NCBI GenBank assembly: GCA_036013055.1
Contig: DASCQM010000006.1
Location: forward strand, 124,001-188,000
DNA length: 64,000 nucleotides
Source of the DNA: SHYR01 sp036013055
Lineage (GTDB): Bacteria; Chloroflexota; Dehalococcoidia; UBA2979
Reading direction: 5' to 3'
The stretch's first letter is position 1; each line of letters begins with the position of its first letter. The notes below the pieces were generated by a model, which saw nothing but the letters and a program-made list of their open reading frames with translations, ran no database searches and was not told the DNA's origin. The position numbers were made by a program, and so were the translations under genes. Below are positions 43,600-52,318 of the stretch, in pieces.

Positions 43600-45252
43600 A
43601 TGGGACAGATCACCGGCGCGGAGATCATCGCGCGCTCACTGAAGGAACAGGGTGTCGAGGCAATGTACGGGGTGGTTGGCATCCCGGTTGCCGGCATCGC
43701 TGCGGCAGCAAACAAGATCGGGCTGCGCTACGTCGGCATGCGACACGAGATGCCCGCCACGTACGCGGCGCAGGCGACGTCGTACCTCACGGGTCGCCTC
43801 GGTGCCTCGCTGGTCGTCTCCGGACCGGGTGCGCTGAACGCCACCGCCGCATTCGCGAACGCGTGGTCGAACCGCTGGCCGATGATCATGCTCGGCGGGG
43901 CGGGTGAGACCAGCCGCGTAGGCATGGGCGACTTCCAGGAAGCGGACCTGCTGACGCCGGTGCTGCCGTTCGCGAAGTTCGCCCGCAGCGTGCAGTCGAT
44001 CGACCGGCTGCCGATCTACATCGCCGAGGCCGCGCGCAAGTCGTTGCACGGCACACCCGGCCCCTCGTACCTCGATCTGCCGGGCGACATGATCTCCGGC
44101 AGCATCGATGAGGACGACGTGCAGTGGGCGGCCCGCGTGCCCGACGCACCGCGTCCGGCGGCCGACCCGGAGTCGGTGCTCGCCGCGCTTGCCGCACTGA
44201 AGACCGCCGAGTCGCCGCTGGTGATCATCGGCAAGGGCGTCGCGTGGTCGCGCGCCGAGGAAGAGGCGCGCCGCTTCGTCGAGGAGACGGGACTGCCGTA
44301 CCTCGCAATGCCGATGGCGGGCGGCATCCTGCCGGACACGCACGACCAGTCCGCTGCCGCGGCCCGCACCTACGCGTTGCAGAACGCGGACATGGTCGTA
44401 CTGCTCGGCGCACGCCTGAACTGGATGCTCCACTACGGCATGCCGCCGCGCTTCCGCGAGGATCTGCGCGTCGTCCAGCTCGACATTAACAGCGAGGAGA
44501 TCGGCGTCAACGTCCCGGCCGAGGTCGGACTCGTTGGTGACGCGAAGGCGACGATCGGCAAGCTGCTCGATGCGCTCGACGCCGACCCGTGGAGCTTCCC
44601 CGACGACTCCGAGTGGACGCAGGCCGTGAAGGCCGAAGCTGGTCGCAACGCTGAGTCCGTGGAAGGCATGATGGCGGACGATTCCGTCCCGATGGGCTAC
44701 TACCGCGGTCTCTCCGAGATCAAGGACGCGATGCCGGACGATGCGATCGTGGTCGCCGAGGGCGCGAGCACGATGGACATCAGCCGTCAGGTCTTCAAAA
44801 GCATGAACCCCCGCAGTCGCCTCGATGCCGGTAGTTTCGGGTCAATGGGCCTCGGGCACGGCTTCGCGATTGCCGCGCAGGTCACCAACCCCGGCAAGAA
44901 GGTGATCGCGCTGCAGGGCGACGCCGCCTTCGGGTTCGCGGGCATGGAGGTCGAAGTCGCCGTTCGCCAGAAGCTGCCGATCACGTGGGTTGTCTTCGTG
45001 AACAACGGTATCGGTGGGCAGGACGTCGACGATGACACCGCGATGAACGTTCCGGGCGCATTTGTCCCGAACGCACGCTACGACAAGGTGATCGAGGCCT
45101 TTGGCGGCCATGGCTACCACGTCGAGACGCCCGACGAGCTTGCAGCCGCGCTCAAGGACGCGATCGCGAGTGACGAGACGTCACTGATCAACGTCGCGCT
45201 CGACCCTCAGGCATCGCGCAAGCCGCAGAAGTTCGCCTGGCTCACCCGCTAG
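43600..45252 (+). CDS. 2-hydroxyacyl-CoA lyase / oxalyl-CoA decarboxylase family TPP enzyme
   Basis: A 550-residue TPP enzyme close to HACL1/Oxc: GIPVAGIAAAAN near 25-36, YVGMRHEMPATYAA (activating Glu), YLTGRLGASLVVSGPG, GARLNWMLHYG (substrate region), LDAGSFGSMGLGHGFAIAA and the TPP/Mg motif LQGDAAFGFAGMEVEVAVRQ. It ends FAWLTR, as members of the HACL1 group do. It cleaves a 2-hydroxyacyl-CoA into an aldehyde and formyl-CoA, or decarboxylates oxalyl-CoA; the sequence does not decide which. GAGGGCCAG precedes the ATG. Confidence 0.88.
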   Translation: MGQITGAEIIARSLKEQGVEAMYGVVGIPVAGIAAAANKIGLRYVGMRHEMPATYAAQATSYLTGRLGASLVVSGPGALNATAAFANAWSNRWPMIMLGGAGETSRVGMGDFQEADLLTPVLPFAKFARSVQSIDRLPIYIAEAARKSLHGTPGPSYLDLPGDMISGSIDEDDVQWAARVPDAPRPAADPESVLAALAALKTAESPLVIIGKGVAWSRAEEEARRFVEETGLPYLAMPMAGGILPDTHDQSAAAARTYALQNADMVVLLGARLNWMLHYGMPPRFREDLRVVQLDINSEEIGVNVPAEVGLVGDAKATIGKLLDALDADPWSFPDDSEWTQAVKAEAGRNAESVEGMMADDSVPMGYYRGLSEIKDAMPDDAIVVAEGASTMDISRQVFKSMNPRSRLDAGSFGSMGLGHGFAIAAQVTNPGKKVIALQGDAAFGFAGMEVEVAVRQKLPITWVVFVNNGIGGQDVDDDTAMNVPGAFVPNARYDKVIEAFGGHGYHVETPDELAAALKDAIASDETSLINVALDPQASRKPQKFAWLTR

Positions 45253-45285
45253 GACGACCCCGCTGGGGCGGCGCAACAAGCGTTC

Positions 45286-45315
45286 AGAGAGGCCACCCAA
45301 CTGGGTGGCCTCTCT
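45286..45315. terminator. Bidirectional hairpin between convergent genes
   Basis: AGAGAGGCCACCCA (45286-45299) pairs with TGGGTGGCCTCTCT (45302-45315), a 14-bp perfect stem. It sits between the stop of the rightward TPP enzyme and the end of the leftward NYN gene. No good T-run follows on either strand. Confidence 0.75.
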
Positions 45316-45321
45316 CGTTGG

Positions 45322-45744
45322 TTAGCGGTCCGCTTCCTGCTCCAGCGCATCAAGCCGGCGCAGCAGGGTGCCCGCACCTTCGACGTTCGCGCCGAGCGCC
45401 TTCACTCGTTCGCGCAGCGCGCGGTCCGACGTCACGACGAGCATCGCCTCCGGCGCGTCAGCGTCGCGCACCAGTTCGACGATGCGGTCATCGGCGGCGT
45501 CGGGTCCCCGACGGCTCGCGTACAGCACCATGACGCCGTCGTGTTCGCCCTCGGGCAGCGATCGGCTCGGGCGGCCGTCGAGGACCGCCGTCACCTCGTC
45601 GTCGCTCGTCGCGGCCAGTTGCTGCAGGCGGTCGAGCAGCCGTTGTGCCGCGCCCTCGCGATCACGCCACCAGCCGTCGGGACGGGAGCCGATCACGTTC
45701 ATCGCGTCGACGATCAGGTGCGTGTGTCGTGCTGAGTGGGGCAG
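45322..45744 (-). CDS. NYN/YacP-like (PIN-fold) nuclease-family protein, probable CTG start
   Basis: The family core reads HLIVDAMNVIGSRPDGWWRDR, then VMVLYASRRGPDAADDRIVE and VVTSDRALRERV near the C terminus, as in YacP/NYN RNA-binding nucleases. The catalytic Asp of IVDAMN lies upstream of the first ATG (45702), so that ATG would remove it. The frame reaches back to a TAA at 45751-45753 with no ATG, GTG or TTG between. CTG at 45742-45744 has GAGAGG 9 bases upstream, which supports a CTG start and a 140-residue product. Likely acts on RNA; substrate unknown. Confidence 0.75.
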   Translation of the reverse strand: MPHSARHTHLIVDAMNVIGSRPDGWWRDREGAAQRLLDRLQQLAATSDDEVTAVLDGRPSRSLPEGEHDGVMVLYASRRGPDAADDRIVELVRDADAPEAMLVVTSDRALRERVKALGANVEGAGTLLRRLDALEQEADR

Positions 45745-45866
45745 GGGCGGTTACCTCTCGTCGATTGGGTGGGTGAGCCATTGCGGGTCTCGGTCGCCGC
45801 ATTCTCGATCACTGTATGATGCGCGCGATATCACCCGGGGCACCCCCGCAGCGACAGGAACGAACG

Positions 45867-47057
45867 ATGGTTGAGTTCGCCGACACGAAGGACGAAGCAG
45901 CATTCCGCAGCGACGTGCGCGAGTTCATCGAGGCCAACGCGCCCCAGCGCGACGGCGAGGGCTTCGGCTTCGGCGGCGGCGGCATGACCCCGGCGGTCCG
46001 CAAGGCCTTCGAGGCGTGGCGCGACGCGCTCGTGGAGCGCGGCTGGATCGCCCCGCATTGGCCGGAGGAGTGGGGCGGCGCGGGCCTGACCGTGAAGGAG
46101 CAGTTCATCCTCAACGAGGAGCTGGCGGAGGCTGGCACGGGCAACGTCGGAGGATTCGGCGTGATGATGCTCGGCCCAACGCTGATCGTGCATGGCACGG
46201 AGGAGCAGAAGGAGGAGCACCTCTCGAAGATCCTCCGCGGTGAGGTGAGCTGGTGCCAAGGCTGGTCGGAGCCGGGATCGGGGTCTGACCTCGCCTCGCT
46301 GCAGACGCGCGCGGTGCGCGACGGTGACGAGTTCGTGATCAACGGCCAGAAGATCTGGACCAGCGGCGCGCAGATCGCCGACTCCATGTACATGCTCGCG
46401 CGCACCGATCCGGACGCGCCGAAGCACCGCGGCATCTCCTTCTTCATGTTCAGCATGAAGTCGGAGGGAGTTTCCGTGCGCCCGCTGGAACAGATGTCCG
46501 GCGCCCGCGGATTCAACGAGGTCTTTTTCGAGGACGTCCGTGTCTCAGCCGCGAACATGGTCGGCGACGAGAATCGTGGCTGGTACGTCGGCGCAACGCT
46601 GATGGACTACGAGCGCTCCGGCATCGGCAACTCGGTCGGCACGCAGCGACGCCTGAACCGCCTGCTGACGGCGGCGAAGGAGCTGCCGGGGGAGCAGTCG
46701 ATGCTCGACCGCAACAACCACATCCGGCTCACGTTCGCCGATCGTTTCGTCGATGCCGCGGTCGCACTGCTGTTCTCAAAGCGCATCACGACGATGCAGA
46801 GCCATGGCCAGATCCCGAATTACGAGGCGTCGGCGGCGAAGCTCTTCTCGTCGGAGATGGGCCAGAAGATCGCGTCGCTGAACATCAAGCTCTTCGGCCT
46901 CTACGGCAACATGGCCGACAAGGAGCGCGAGGAAGCGCAGAAGGGGGCCGCAGCGCGCGGCTACCTGCAGGCGGTCTCATCGACGATCGCCGGTGGCACG
47001 TCCGAGATTCAGCGCAACATCATCGCCACGCGTGGGCTCGGCCTGCCGCGAGGGTGA
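45867..47057 (+). CDS. Acyl-CoA dehydrogenase
   Basis: A 396-residue FAD acyl-CoA dehydrogenase. WSEPGSGSDLASLQTRAVRDGD (substrate/FAD region; given as SEPGSGSDL), GQKIWTSGAQ, RGLNE-like GARGFNEVFFEDVRV and the C-terminal AGGTSEIQRNIIATRGLGLP are intact. The Gly/Phe-rich turn at about 30-40 (GFGFGGGG) is unusual. ATG 45867 is chosen with CAGGAAC upstream. It introduces a 2,3-double bond into an acyl-CoA of unknown chain. Confidence 0.93.
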   Translation: MVEFADTKDEAAFRSDVREFIEANAPQRDGEGFGFGGGGMTPAVRKAFEAWRDALVERGWIAPHWPEEWGGAGLTVKEQFILNEELAEAGTGNVGGFGVMMLGPTLIVHGTEEQKEEHLSKILRGEVSWCQGWSEPGSGSDLASLQTRAVRDGDEFVINGQKIWTSGAQIADSMYMLARTDPDAPKHRGISFFMFSMKSEGVSVRPLEQMSGARGFNEVFFEDVRVSAANMVGDENRGWYVGATLMDYERSGIGNSVGTQRRLNRLLTAAKELPGEQSMLDRNNHIRLTFADRFVDAAVALLFSKRITTMQSHGQIPNYEASAAKLFSSEMGQKIASLNIKLFGLYGNMADKEREEAQKGAAARGYLQAVSSTIAGGTSEIQRNIIATRGLGLPRG

Positions 47058-47086
47058 TCGCCTGATTCGACGGTCGAGAGACTTCC

Positions 47087-47112
47087 ACGAGGGCGCCCAG
47101 AGGCGCCTTCGT
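47087..47112 (+). terminator. Hairpin downstream of acyl-CoA dehydrogenase gene
   Basis: ACGAGGGCGCC (47087-47097) pairs with GGCGCCTTCGT (47102-47112) across loop CAGA, 11 bp with one G-T pair, 30 bases after the acyl-CoA dehydrogenase stop. The following sequence is only moderately T-rich (CATATCC). Confidence 0.6.
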
Positions 47113-47187
47113 CATATCCGACAGGCTGTGCGCCGGATACATCCCTCGCCACCGGCGGTTCGTATCTTCTGCTGAGGACGCACCGGG

Positions 47188-47934
47188 ATGGGGACCCTGA
47201 TGCAGCTCATTCAGTCGATGGTGCACGGGCACCGTCGTTCGTTCGTTGTCTTTGCCTCGCTGGGGCTGCTGATCGCCGCCTGTGGCGGTGACAGCGATCA
47301 ACCTGCTGAGCCCGTCGCTGCCGCAACCGCCGCTGCAGTAGCGACGGGCGCCCCGGCAACGGCTTCGCCGACCGCGACGGCCGCGCCGACCACGGTCGCG
47401 ACGCCGTCGCCACCAGCGACGGCCGCACCGACATCGACTGTCGCGCCGACTGCTGCCCCGACGTCCACTGCCGCGCCAACCGCGGCCCCACCATCGACCG
47501 CCACGCCGGCACCGACCGCTGCGTCCACCGTCGCTCCGACCGCCGCACCGACTGAGGCAGCCACAGCGGCGCCGACGGCCGCGCCGACGCAGGCAGCGGT
47601 CGGCGCTGCCACGGTACAACAGCACGAGACCGACATCGCGGGCTTCGCATTTGCCTCAGAGCTACGCATCGCCGTTGGCGATGGCGTGACGTGGACGAAC
47701 CGGGACGGTGCCCCGCACACAGTGACTGCGGACGACGACTCCGTGCGGTCGGGATTCCTGGAGCAGGGCGGATCGGTGCAGCTCGTCTTCGGTCAGGCGG
47801 GGACGTTCAGCTACTTCTGCAGCGTCCATCCGACGACGATGAGCGGCCTCGTGATCGTCGGCGATGGCGCGGGCATTGCGACGCCCGCGCTTGGGGCGGT
47901 CGCAGCGGGCACCACCAGCGACATCGACTACTAG
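47188..47934 (+). CDS. Cupredoxin-domain lipoprotein with Ala/Pro/Thr repeat linker
   Basis: A 248-residue exported lipoprotein. The signal peptide ends in the lipobox LLIAAC (Cys about 31). A stretch of about 110 residues of degenerate repeats (APTSTVAPTAAP and variants) acts as a surface spacer. The C-terminal cupredoxin domain has a type I copper site: His in GAPHTVTA, then Cys, His and Met in YFCSVHPTTMSG. It probably carries electrons outside the membrane. ATG start in-frame alternatives (47200, 47218) are close by. Confidence 0.9.
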   Translation: MGTLMQLIQSMVHGHRRSFVVFASLGLLIAACGGDSDQPAEPVAAATAAAVATGAPATASPTATAAPTTVATPSPPATAAPTSTVAPTAAPTSTAAPTAAPPSTATPAPTAASTVAPTAAPTEAATAAPTAAPTQAAVGAATVQQHETDIAGFAFASELRIAVGDGVTWTNRDGAPHTVTADDDSVRSGFLEQGGSVQLVFGQAGTFSYFCSVHPTTMSGLVIVGDGAGIATPALGAVAAGTTSDIDY

Positions 47935-47952
47935 CCGCCGGGCGCTCACGCG

Positions 47953-50550
47953 CTAGGGCGAGAGTTCGACGATCCCCTCGGAGCCATCGACGGTGATCGT
48001 CTGGCCGTCGCGGATCGATTTCGTGCCCTCGCGCGTCTGAATGACTGCCGGAATGCGGTACTCGCGGGCGACAAGCGCGGCGTGCTGGAAGACCTCGCCC
48101 TCATCGAGCACGATCCCACCGAGCAGCGAGAGGATCGGCGTCCAGTCTTGCCCGGCGTTCTTCGCGACGAGGATGTCGCCGGGTTCGACCTCGGGGCGGT
48201 TGCCATCCATCGCGTAGACCCGCGCGAGGCCCGCGTGGCGGCCGCGTGACGCGGCGGTGCCGCGCAGGATCGAGCCGTCGAGTCCGGCGCTGTCGCCGTC
48301 GGCAGAGCTCTGCGGACCGAGCAGCCCCGCGCCCGCCGGTGGAGCAATGCCGAGGCTGCGGGGCGGGCTGTATGTCGACTGGTGGTCGAGCAGCGCCTTA
48401 CGTTCCGCAACTGCCGCTCGCAACTCTCGGTCGTCCGACCCGTCTGCGATCGCACGAAGCTCGTCGAGCGAGAGGTGCATGGCGTCGTCGGGCGCGTCCA
48501 GGCGCCCGTCACGCACGAGCGCCTGCCCCATCCACCAGATCGCCTCGCGCATCACGCCGCTGACGCCCTGCTCCATGATCGCGTTGTGGTTCTCCATGGC
48601 GCGGATGTTGTGATGTGCCAACTTGAGCGCGCTGTCGAACCGTGGGCGTGACTCTGGGGCGACGAGGGCACGCGCGTTACGCGTCCCCGCCACGCGTTCC
48701 TCGCGTGCTTCGCGCTCGCGCCGATCGAGCTCGTCGAGGTCCTGCCCGACGTAACTGGCGACCAGTGCGAGCGGTGCGGCGTGATCGAGATTCCAGGTTG
48801 GGTCCGCCATCGAAGTGGCCGATCCGAAGCTACGACCGCTGCGCCTACCGTAGTCGCGAAGCAGGGCGCTGAAACGAGAGCGGAAGCGCTTTACGACGGG
48901 CCGGGACCGGAGCGGCTCCTCCGTGATGGCATCGAACTCGCGCGCCTCAAGCGCGGCACGCAATTTGCGATCGTCCTGAGCGATCCTCGCCAGTCCGCGC
49001 AGCCGGCGCACCATCCGCACCGTCTTGTTGTCGACACCCTGGAGCTGAGTTCCGCCATCAAGTTCCGGCAGGCCGGTCAGCTCGCTGAAGACCGGCGGCC
49101 ACTCGACGCGGGTCTTGGGATTGATATCCACCCCCCGGAGTTGCCGCCAATGCAGGTCGCCTAGCACGTGGCTGTACGATGCCAGCGCCTGTTCAAGGAA
49201 CCCGAGCCGGTCCTCCAGGCTCTCTTTTGCCGGTCGACGGAATGGTCCTAGCCGCTCGAGGTGGCCAAGCACTTCGGATTCAATCTCGTCGAAGAAGTAG
49301 TCCTCGCCCTCCCGCTCGAACTCCGCGCGAAACCGCGCGCTCGCGGCCATCCGCTCCTGAATCTCCTTCCCGCTGACGTCTGGCGATCGCATGTACGCGT
49401 AGCCGTTGACGAAGGTGAGGATGTGCATCCGGGGCATCGGCAGGCCCGTTTCCGCGAAAACGCGCGCTGCGCCGACGCTGTAGGCCAACTGAATGTCCCG
49501 TTCGAACGTCATCACCGGCCGCGCCACACCCCAGCCGGCGCCGAGGAACCATGTGGTGCTCTCGCTATCCTCGATCTCCCACTCGACGTCATCCGGCGCG
49601 CCATCGTCGAGGCCCGTGATCGGGCGTGCCTGTAGCAGCCGCACGTCGCCGTCGACGACCGCGAACTCGATATCGCGATGCCCGCCCTCGTGTTGCTGCA
49701 CGGCCTGCGCGAGCCGTCCGAGGTCAGCGAGCTGGGCGTCGGTCAGCGCGGGTTCGCTGTGAAGCGTTGCCGGCACGTCGCGCAGTTCGATACCACCGTC
49801 GGCAGCCGGCGTCATCATCGAGGTCTTCTCGGCGATCCTCCGCTCGATGACTGAGAGCGAGCCGGCGTCGAGCGCGAACGTGTCGGCAGACACGTCGCCT
49901 GCGACGACCCCTTCCCCGAGGCCGAGCGCCACGTTGACGGTCATGCGGTCGCTTGCGCCGCTGATCGGGTCGCGGGTGAAGAGCACGCCGGCGGCGTCGG
50001 CGGCGAGTTGCTCCTGCACCAGCACCGCCATCTTCACGCCTGCCAGCGGCAGCTCGGCGTCCCGGCGGTAAGCGATCGCGTGCGACGAGTAGAGCGACGC
50101 CCAGACGTCCGTCACGCGCCCGACGAGCGCGTCGACGCCGCTGACGTTGAGGAAGCTGTCGTATTGCCCTGCGAAGCTCGCGCCCGGTAGGTCCTCGGCG
50201 GTGCCGGACGAGCGCACCGCGACGACCGCGCCATCGCCCAGCCGCGCGTATGCCGCCGCGATTGCCGTTCGCAATTCCGGTGGCGTCGACAGCCCCTCGA
50301 TCAGCCGCTGGATCGCGCTGCTGGCCTCATCGAGCGCGCGGACGTTCTGATCGATGTTCGTGAGCAGCGATTCGATCTGCGGCGCGATCGCTGCGGTGAC
50401 GTCGACCGAGGCGTCGGCGTGGACAACGAAGCCGCCCGGCACCGGCAGTCCCTGCTGCGCGAGGCGCGCAAGGGCGGCGGCCTTCTCACCGGCGACGCTC
50501 GCTTCGCGTGCGGCAGGATTGTCGAGCGCGATGATCTGTTCAGTCGGCAC
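47953..50550 (-). CDS. PEP/pyruvate-binding phosphotransferase (rifampicin phosphotransferase-like architecture)
   Basis: An 865-residue three-part enzyme. An N-terminal PPDK-type ATP-binding domain (about 1-315) contains VAVRSSGTAEDLPGASFAGQ, VLVQEQL and GVLFTRDP. A central helical domain (about 330-760) has no recognisable catalytic motif. The C-terminal swivelling His domain has the phosphoryl-carrying His in FQHAALVAREYRIPAV. The order and length match rifamycin phosphotransferases (about 867 residues) better than PEP synthase or PPDK, which carry a C-terminal PEP barrel. The true acceptor is unknown. It stands alone on the minus strand. Confidence 0.8.
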   Translation of the reverse strand: MPTEQIIALDNPAAREASVAGEKAAALARLAQQGLPVPGGFVVHADASVDVTAAIAPQIESLLTNIDQNVRALDEASSAIQRLIEGLSTPPELRTAIAAAYARLGDGAVVAVRSSGTAEDLPGASFAGQYDSFLNVSGVDALVGRVTDVWASLYSSHAIAYRRDAELPLAGVKMAVLVQEQLAADAAGVLFTRDPISGASDRMTVNVALGLGEGVVAGDVSADTFALDAGSLSVIERRIAEKTSMMTPAADGGIELRDVPATLHSEPALTDAQLADLGRLAQAVQQHEGGHRDIEFAVVDGDVRLLQARPITGLDDGAPDDVEWEIEDSESTTWFLGAGWGVARPVMTFERDIQLAYSVGAARVFAETGLPMPRMHILTFVNGYAYMRSPDVSGKEIQERMAASARFRAEFEREGEDYFFDEIESEVLGHLERLGPFRRPAKESLEDRLGFLEQALASYSHVLGDLHWRQLRGVDINPKTRVEWPPVFSELTGLPELDGGTQLQGVDNKTVRMVRRLRGLARIAQDDRKLRAALEAREFDAITEEPLRSRPVVKRFRSRFSALLRDYGRRSGRSFGSATSMADPTWNLDHAAPLALVASYVGQDLDELDRREREAREERVAGTRNARALVAPESRPRFDSALKLAHHNIRAMENHNAIMEQGVSGVMREAIWWMGQALVRDGRLDAPDDAMHLSLDELRAIADGSDDRELRAAVAERKALLDHQSTYSPPRSLGIAPPAGAGLLGPQSSADGDSAGLDGSILRGTAASRGRHAGLARVYAMDGNRPEVEPGDILVAKNAGQDWTPILSLLGGIVLDEGEVFQHAALVAREYRIPAVIQTREGTKSIRDGQTITVDGSEGIVELSP

Positions 50551-50640
50551 GGCACCCCTCCGGTTCGGTCAGTCACGCATCCTAGCGTCTCGCGCTGGAC
50601 TGCCGCGACCGGTCTCTGTGCTGCGCCTCACACTCGCTGC

Positions 50641-52224
50641 TCAGTCGAGTGGCGGACGCTCGCTCGCGACATCGAAGTGGCGCTCCAGCGCCATCCCCAG
50701 CCGCAGGATCGTGCCCTCGTCGTAGAGCCGCCCGACGATGTTGACCGAGCGCGGTCTGCCGTCGACGACCGCCGCGCGCACCGTCAGTGACGGGTGGCCG
50801 GTGTAGTTCGTCGCGGCGAGTAGCGGCACCCACGAGCCCGGGGCGATGACCGCGTCGAAGCCCTCGAGGGCTGCGGCGAGTTCGCGCATCAGGCGGCCGC
50901 GTAGGCGTGTCGCCTGCACGTACTGCACGGCGGGCACCATCTGGGCGGTGCGGAACTGGTTCGGCCATGCCGTCCGTGCCTGCCGCACCATCAGGTCGTC
51001 GCGGTCGGAGCGCGTGAGTTCGTCGAAGGCGGCTGCCGCCTCGACCATCAGAATCGGACGCAGCCCTCGCAGCGGGATCTTCGGCAGCCGCAGCGGTTCG
51101 ACCTTCGCGCCCAGCCGTCGCAGCTCGTCGAGCGCAGCGCGGTCCGACGCGGCTGAGCCGCGACCGCGAAACTCGCCGGCGACGTAACCGACGCGCAGCC
51201 CTCGGATGCGGCTACGCGCGTCGAAATTGAACGGCATGTCGACCGAGCAGTCGTCGCTTCCGTCAGCGCCGCGGATCGCATCGAGCACAAGGGCGGTGTC
51301 CTCGACGGAGCGCGTCATCGGTCCGATCTTGTCCATTGTCCACGCGAGCGCCATCGCGCCGCTGCGCGGCACGCGTCCGAACGTCGGGCGCAGCCCGGTC
51401 ACGCCGTTGCGCATCGACGGCGAGATGATCGAACCGAGCGTCTCCGTGCCGAGCGCGAAGCCGACGAGCCCGACTGCCACCGCTGCGCCGGAGCCGGCAC
51501 TCGACCCGCTCGCGCCCTGCCGCCGGTCCCACGGGTTTCGCGTCTTCGCGTCGAACCAGACGTCGCCGTACGCCAGCGCGCCCAGCGAGAGCTTCGCGAC
51601 GAGGATCGCGCCGGCCGCTTCGAGGCGACTGACGACGGTCGCGTCACCGCGTGCGACACGATCCTTGTAGGGGGTGGCGCCCCACGTCGTGCGGATGCCC
51701 TTTGTGTCCAGCAGGTCCTTCGCACCCCAGGGAATGCCGTGGAGCGGCCCTCGGTAGTGGCCGTCCGCGATCTCGCGGTCGGCGCGGCGGGCGGCGGCGA
51801 TCGCGCGTCGCTCCAGCAGCGTGATGACGCAGTGCAGCTTCGGGTCGTAGCGCTTCAGTCGCTCGATGTAGATGCGCGTCAGTCGCTCGCTCGTGAGCCG
51901 TCCCGCCTCGATCCAGCGCGAGAGCGTGGTCACCGGCGCGAAGGCGATGTCCGCATCGTCCGCCGGCAGACGCGGCACACGCCCGCCGCTCCAGACGAGC
52001 GGCCGTTGCTCCGCGTCGAACGACTGGGCGGGCAGCCGAGGGTCGAAGCCACCACCCGGTGCCTCGTCGTTCCGCAGCTCCGCGTCGCGGACGAGCGCGA
52101 AGCCGATGCGGTAGTCGTGCAGCGAGGCGGCAGCCGTCCGTCGCTCCTCCGCCGTGTAGTCGAGGTCCGCGACCTTCGCAACTTCGGCGAGGGTGCGTGC
52201 GGTGACCTTCTTGCTCGCGGTCAT
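50641..52224 (-). CDS. Amidase signature family enzyme
   Basis: A 527-residue amidase from ATG 52224 with GGAAGGAA as ribosome site; the frame is open further upstream but into the divergent gene. The Ser-Ser-Lys triad is present: GAKDLLDT (Lys), GASGSSAGSGAAVAVG (cis-Ser) and GTETLGSI (nucleophile Ser). The last is usually GTDTGGSI, so two flanking residues differ. A 130-residue N-terminal extension precedes the amidase core. It hydrolyses an amide of unknown identity. Divergent from the gamma-glutamyltransferase gene. Confidence 0.88.
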   Translation of the reverse strand: MTASKKVTARTLAEVAKVADLDYTAEERRTAAASLHDYRIGFALVRDAELRNDEAPGGGFDPRLPAQSFDAEQRPLVWSGGRVPRLPADDADIAFAPVTTLSRWIEAGRLTSERLTRIYIERLKRYDPKLHCVITLLERRAIAAARRADREIADGHYRGPLHGIPWGAKDLLDTKGIRTTWGATPYKDRVARGDATVVSRLEAAGAILVAKLSLGALAYGDVWFDAKTRNPWDRRQGASGSSAGSGAAVAVGLVGFALGTETLGSIISPSMRNGVTGLRPTFGRVPRSGAMALAWTMDKIGPMTRSVEDTALVLDAIRGADGSDDCSVDMPFNFDARSRIRGLRVGYVAGEFRGRGSAASDRAALDELRRLGAKVEPLRLPKIPLRGLRPILMVEAAAAFDELTRSDRDDLMVRQARTAWPNQFRTAQMVPAVQYVQATRLRGRLMRELAAALEGFDAVIAPGSWVPLLAATNYTGHPSLTVRAAVVDGRPRSVNIVGRLYDEGTILRLGMALERHFDVASERPPLD

Positions 52225-52318
52225 GATCGTTCCTTCCGGTCGGGCGACGTCGGCTGCGAATCTACTACCGTCGGGGCGGTGCGTGTGCCATGCTGCGCGC
52301 GCTGAAGACAGGGTTGCG

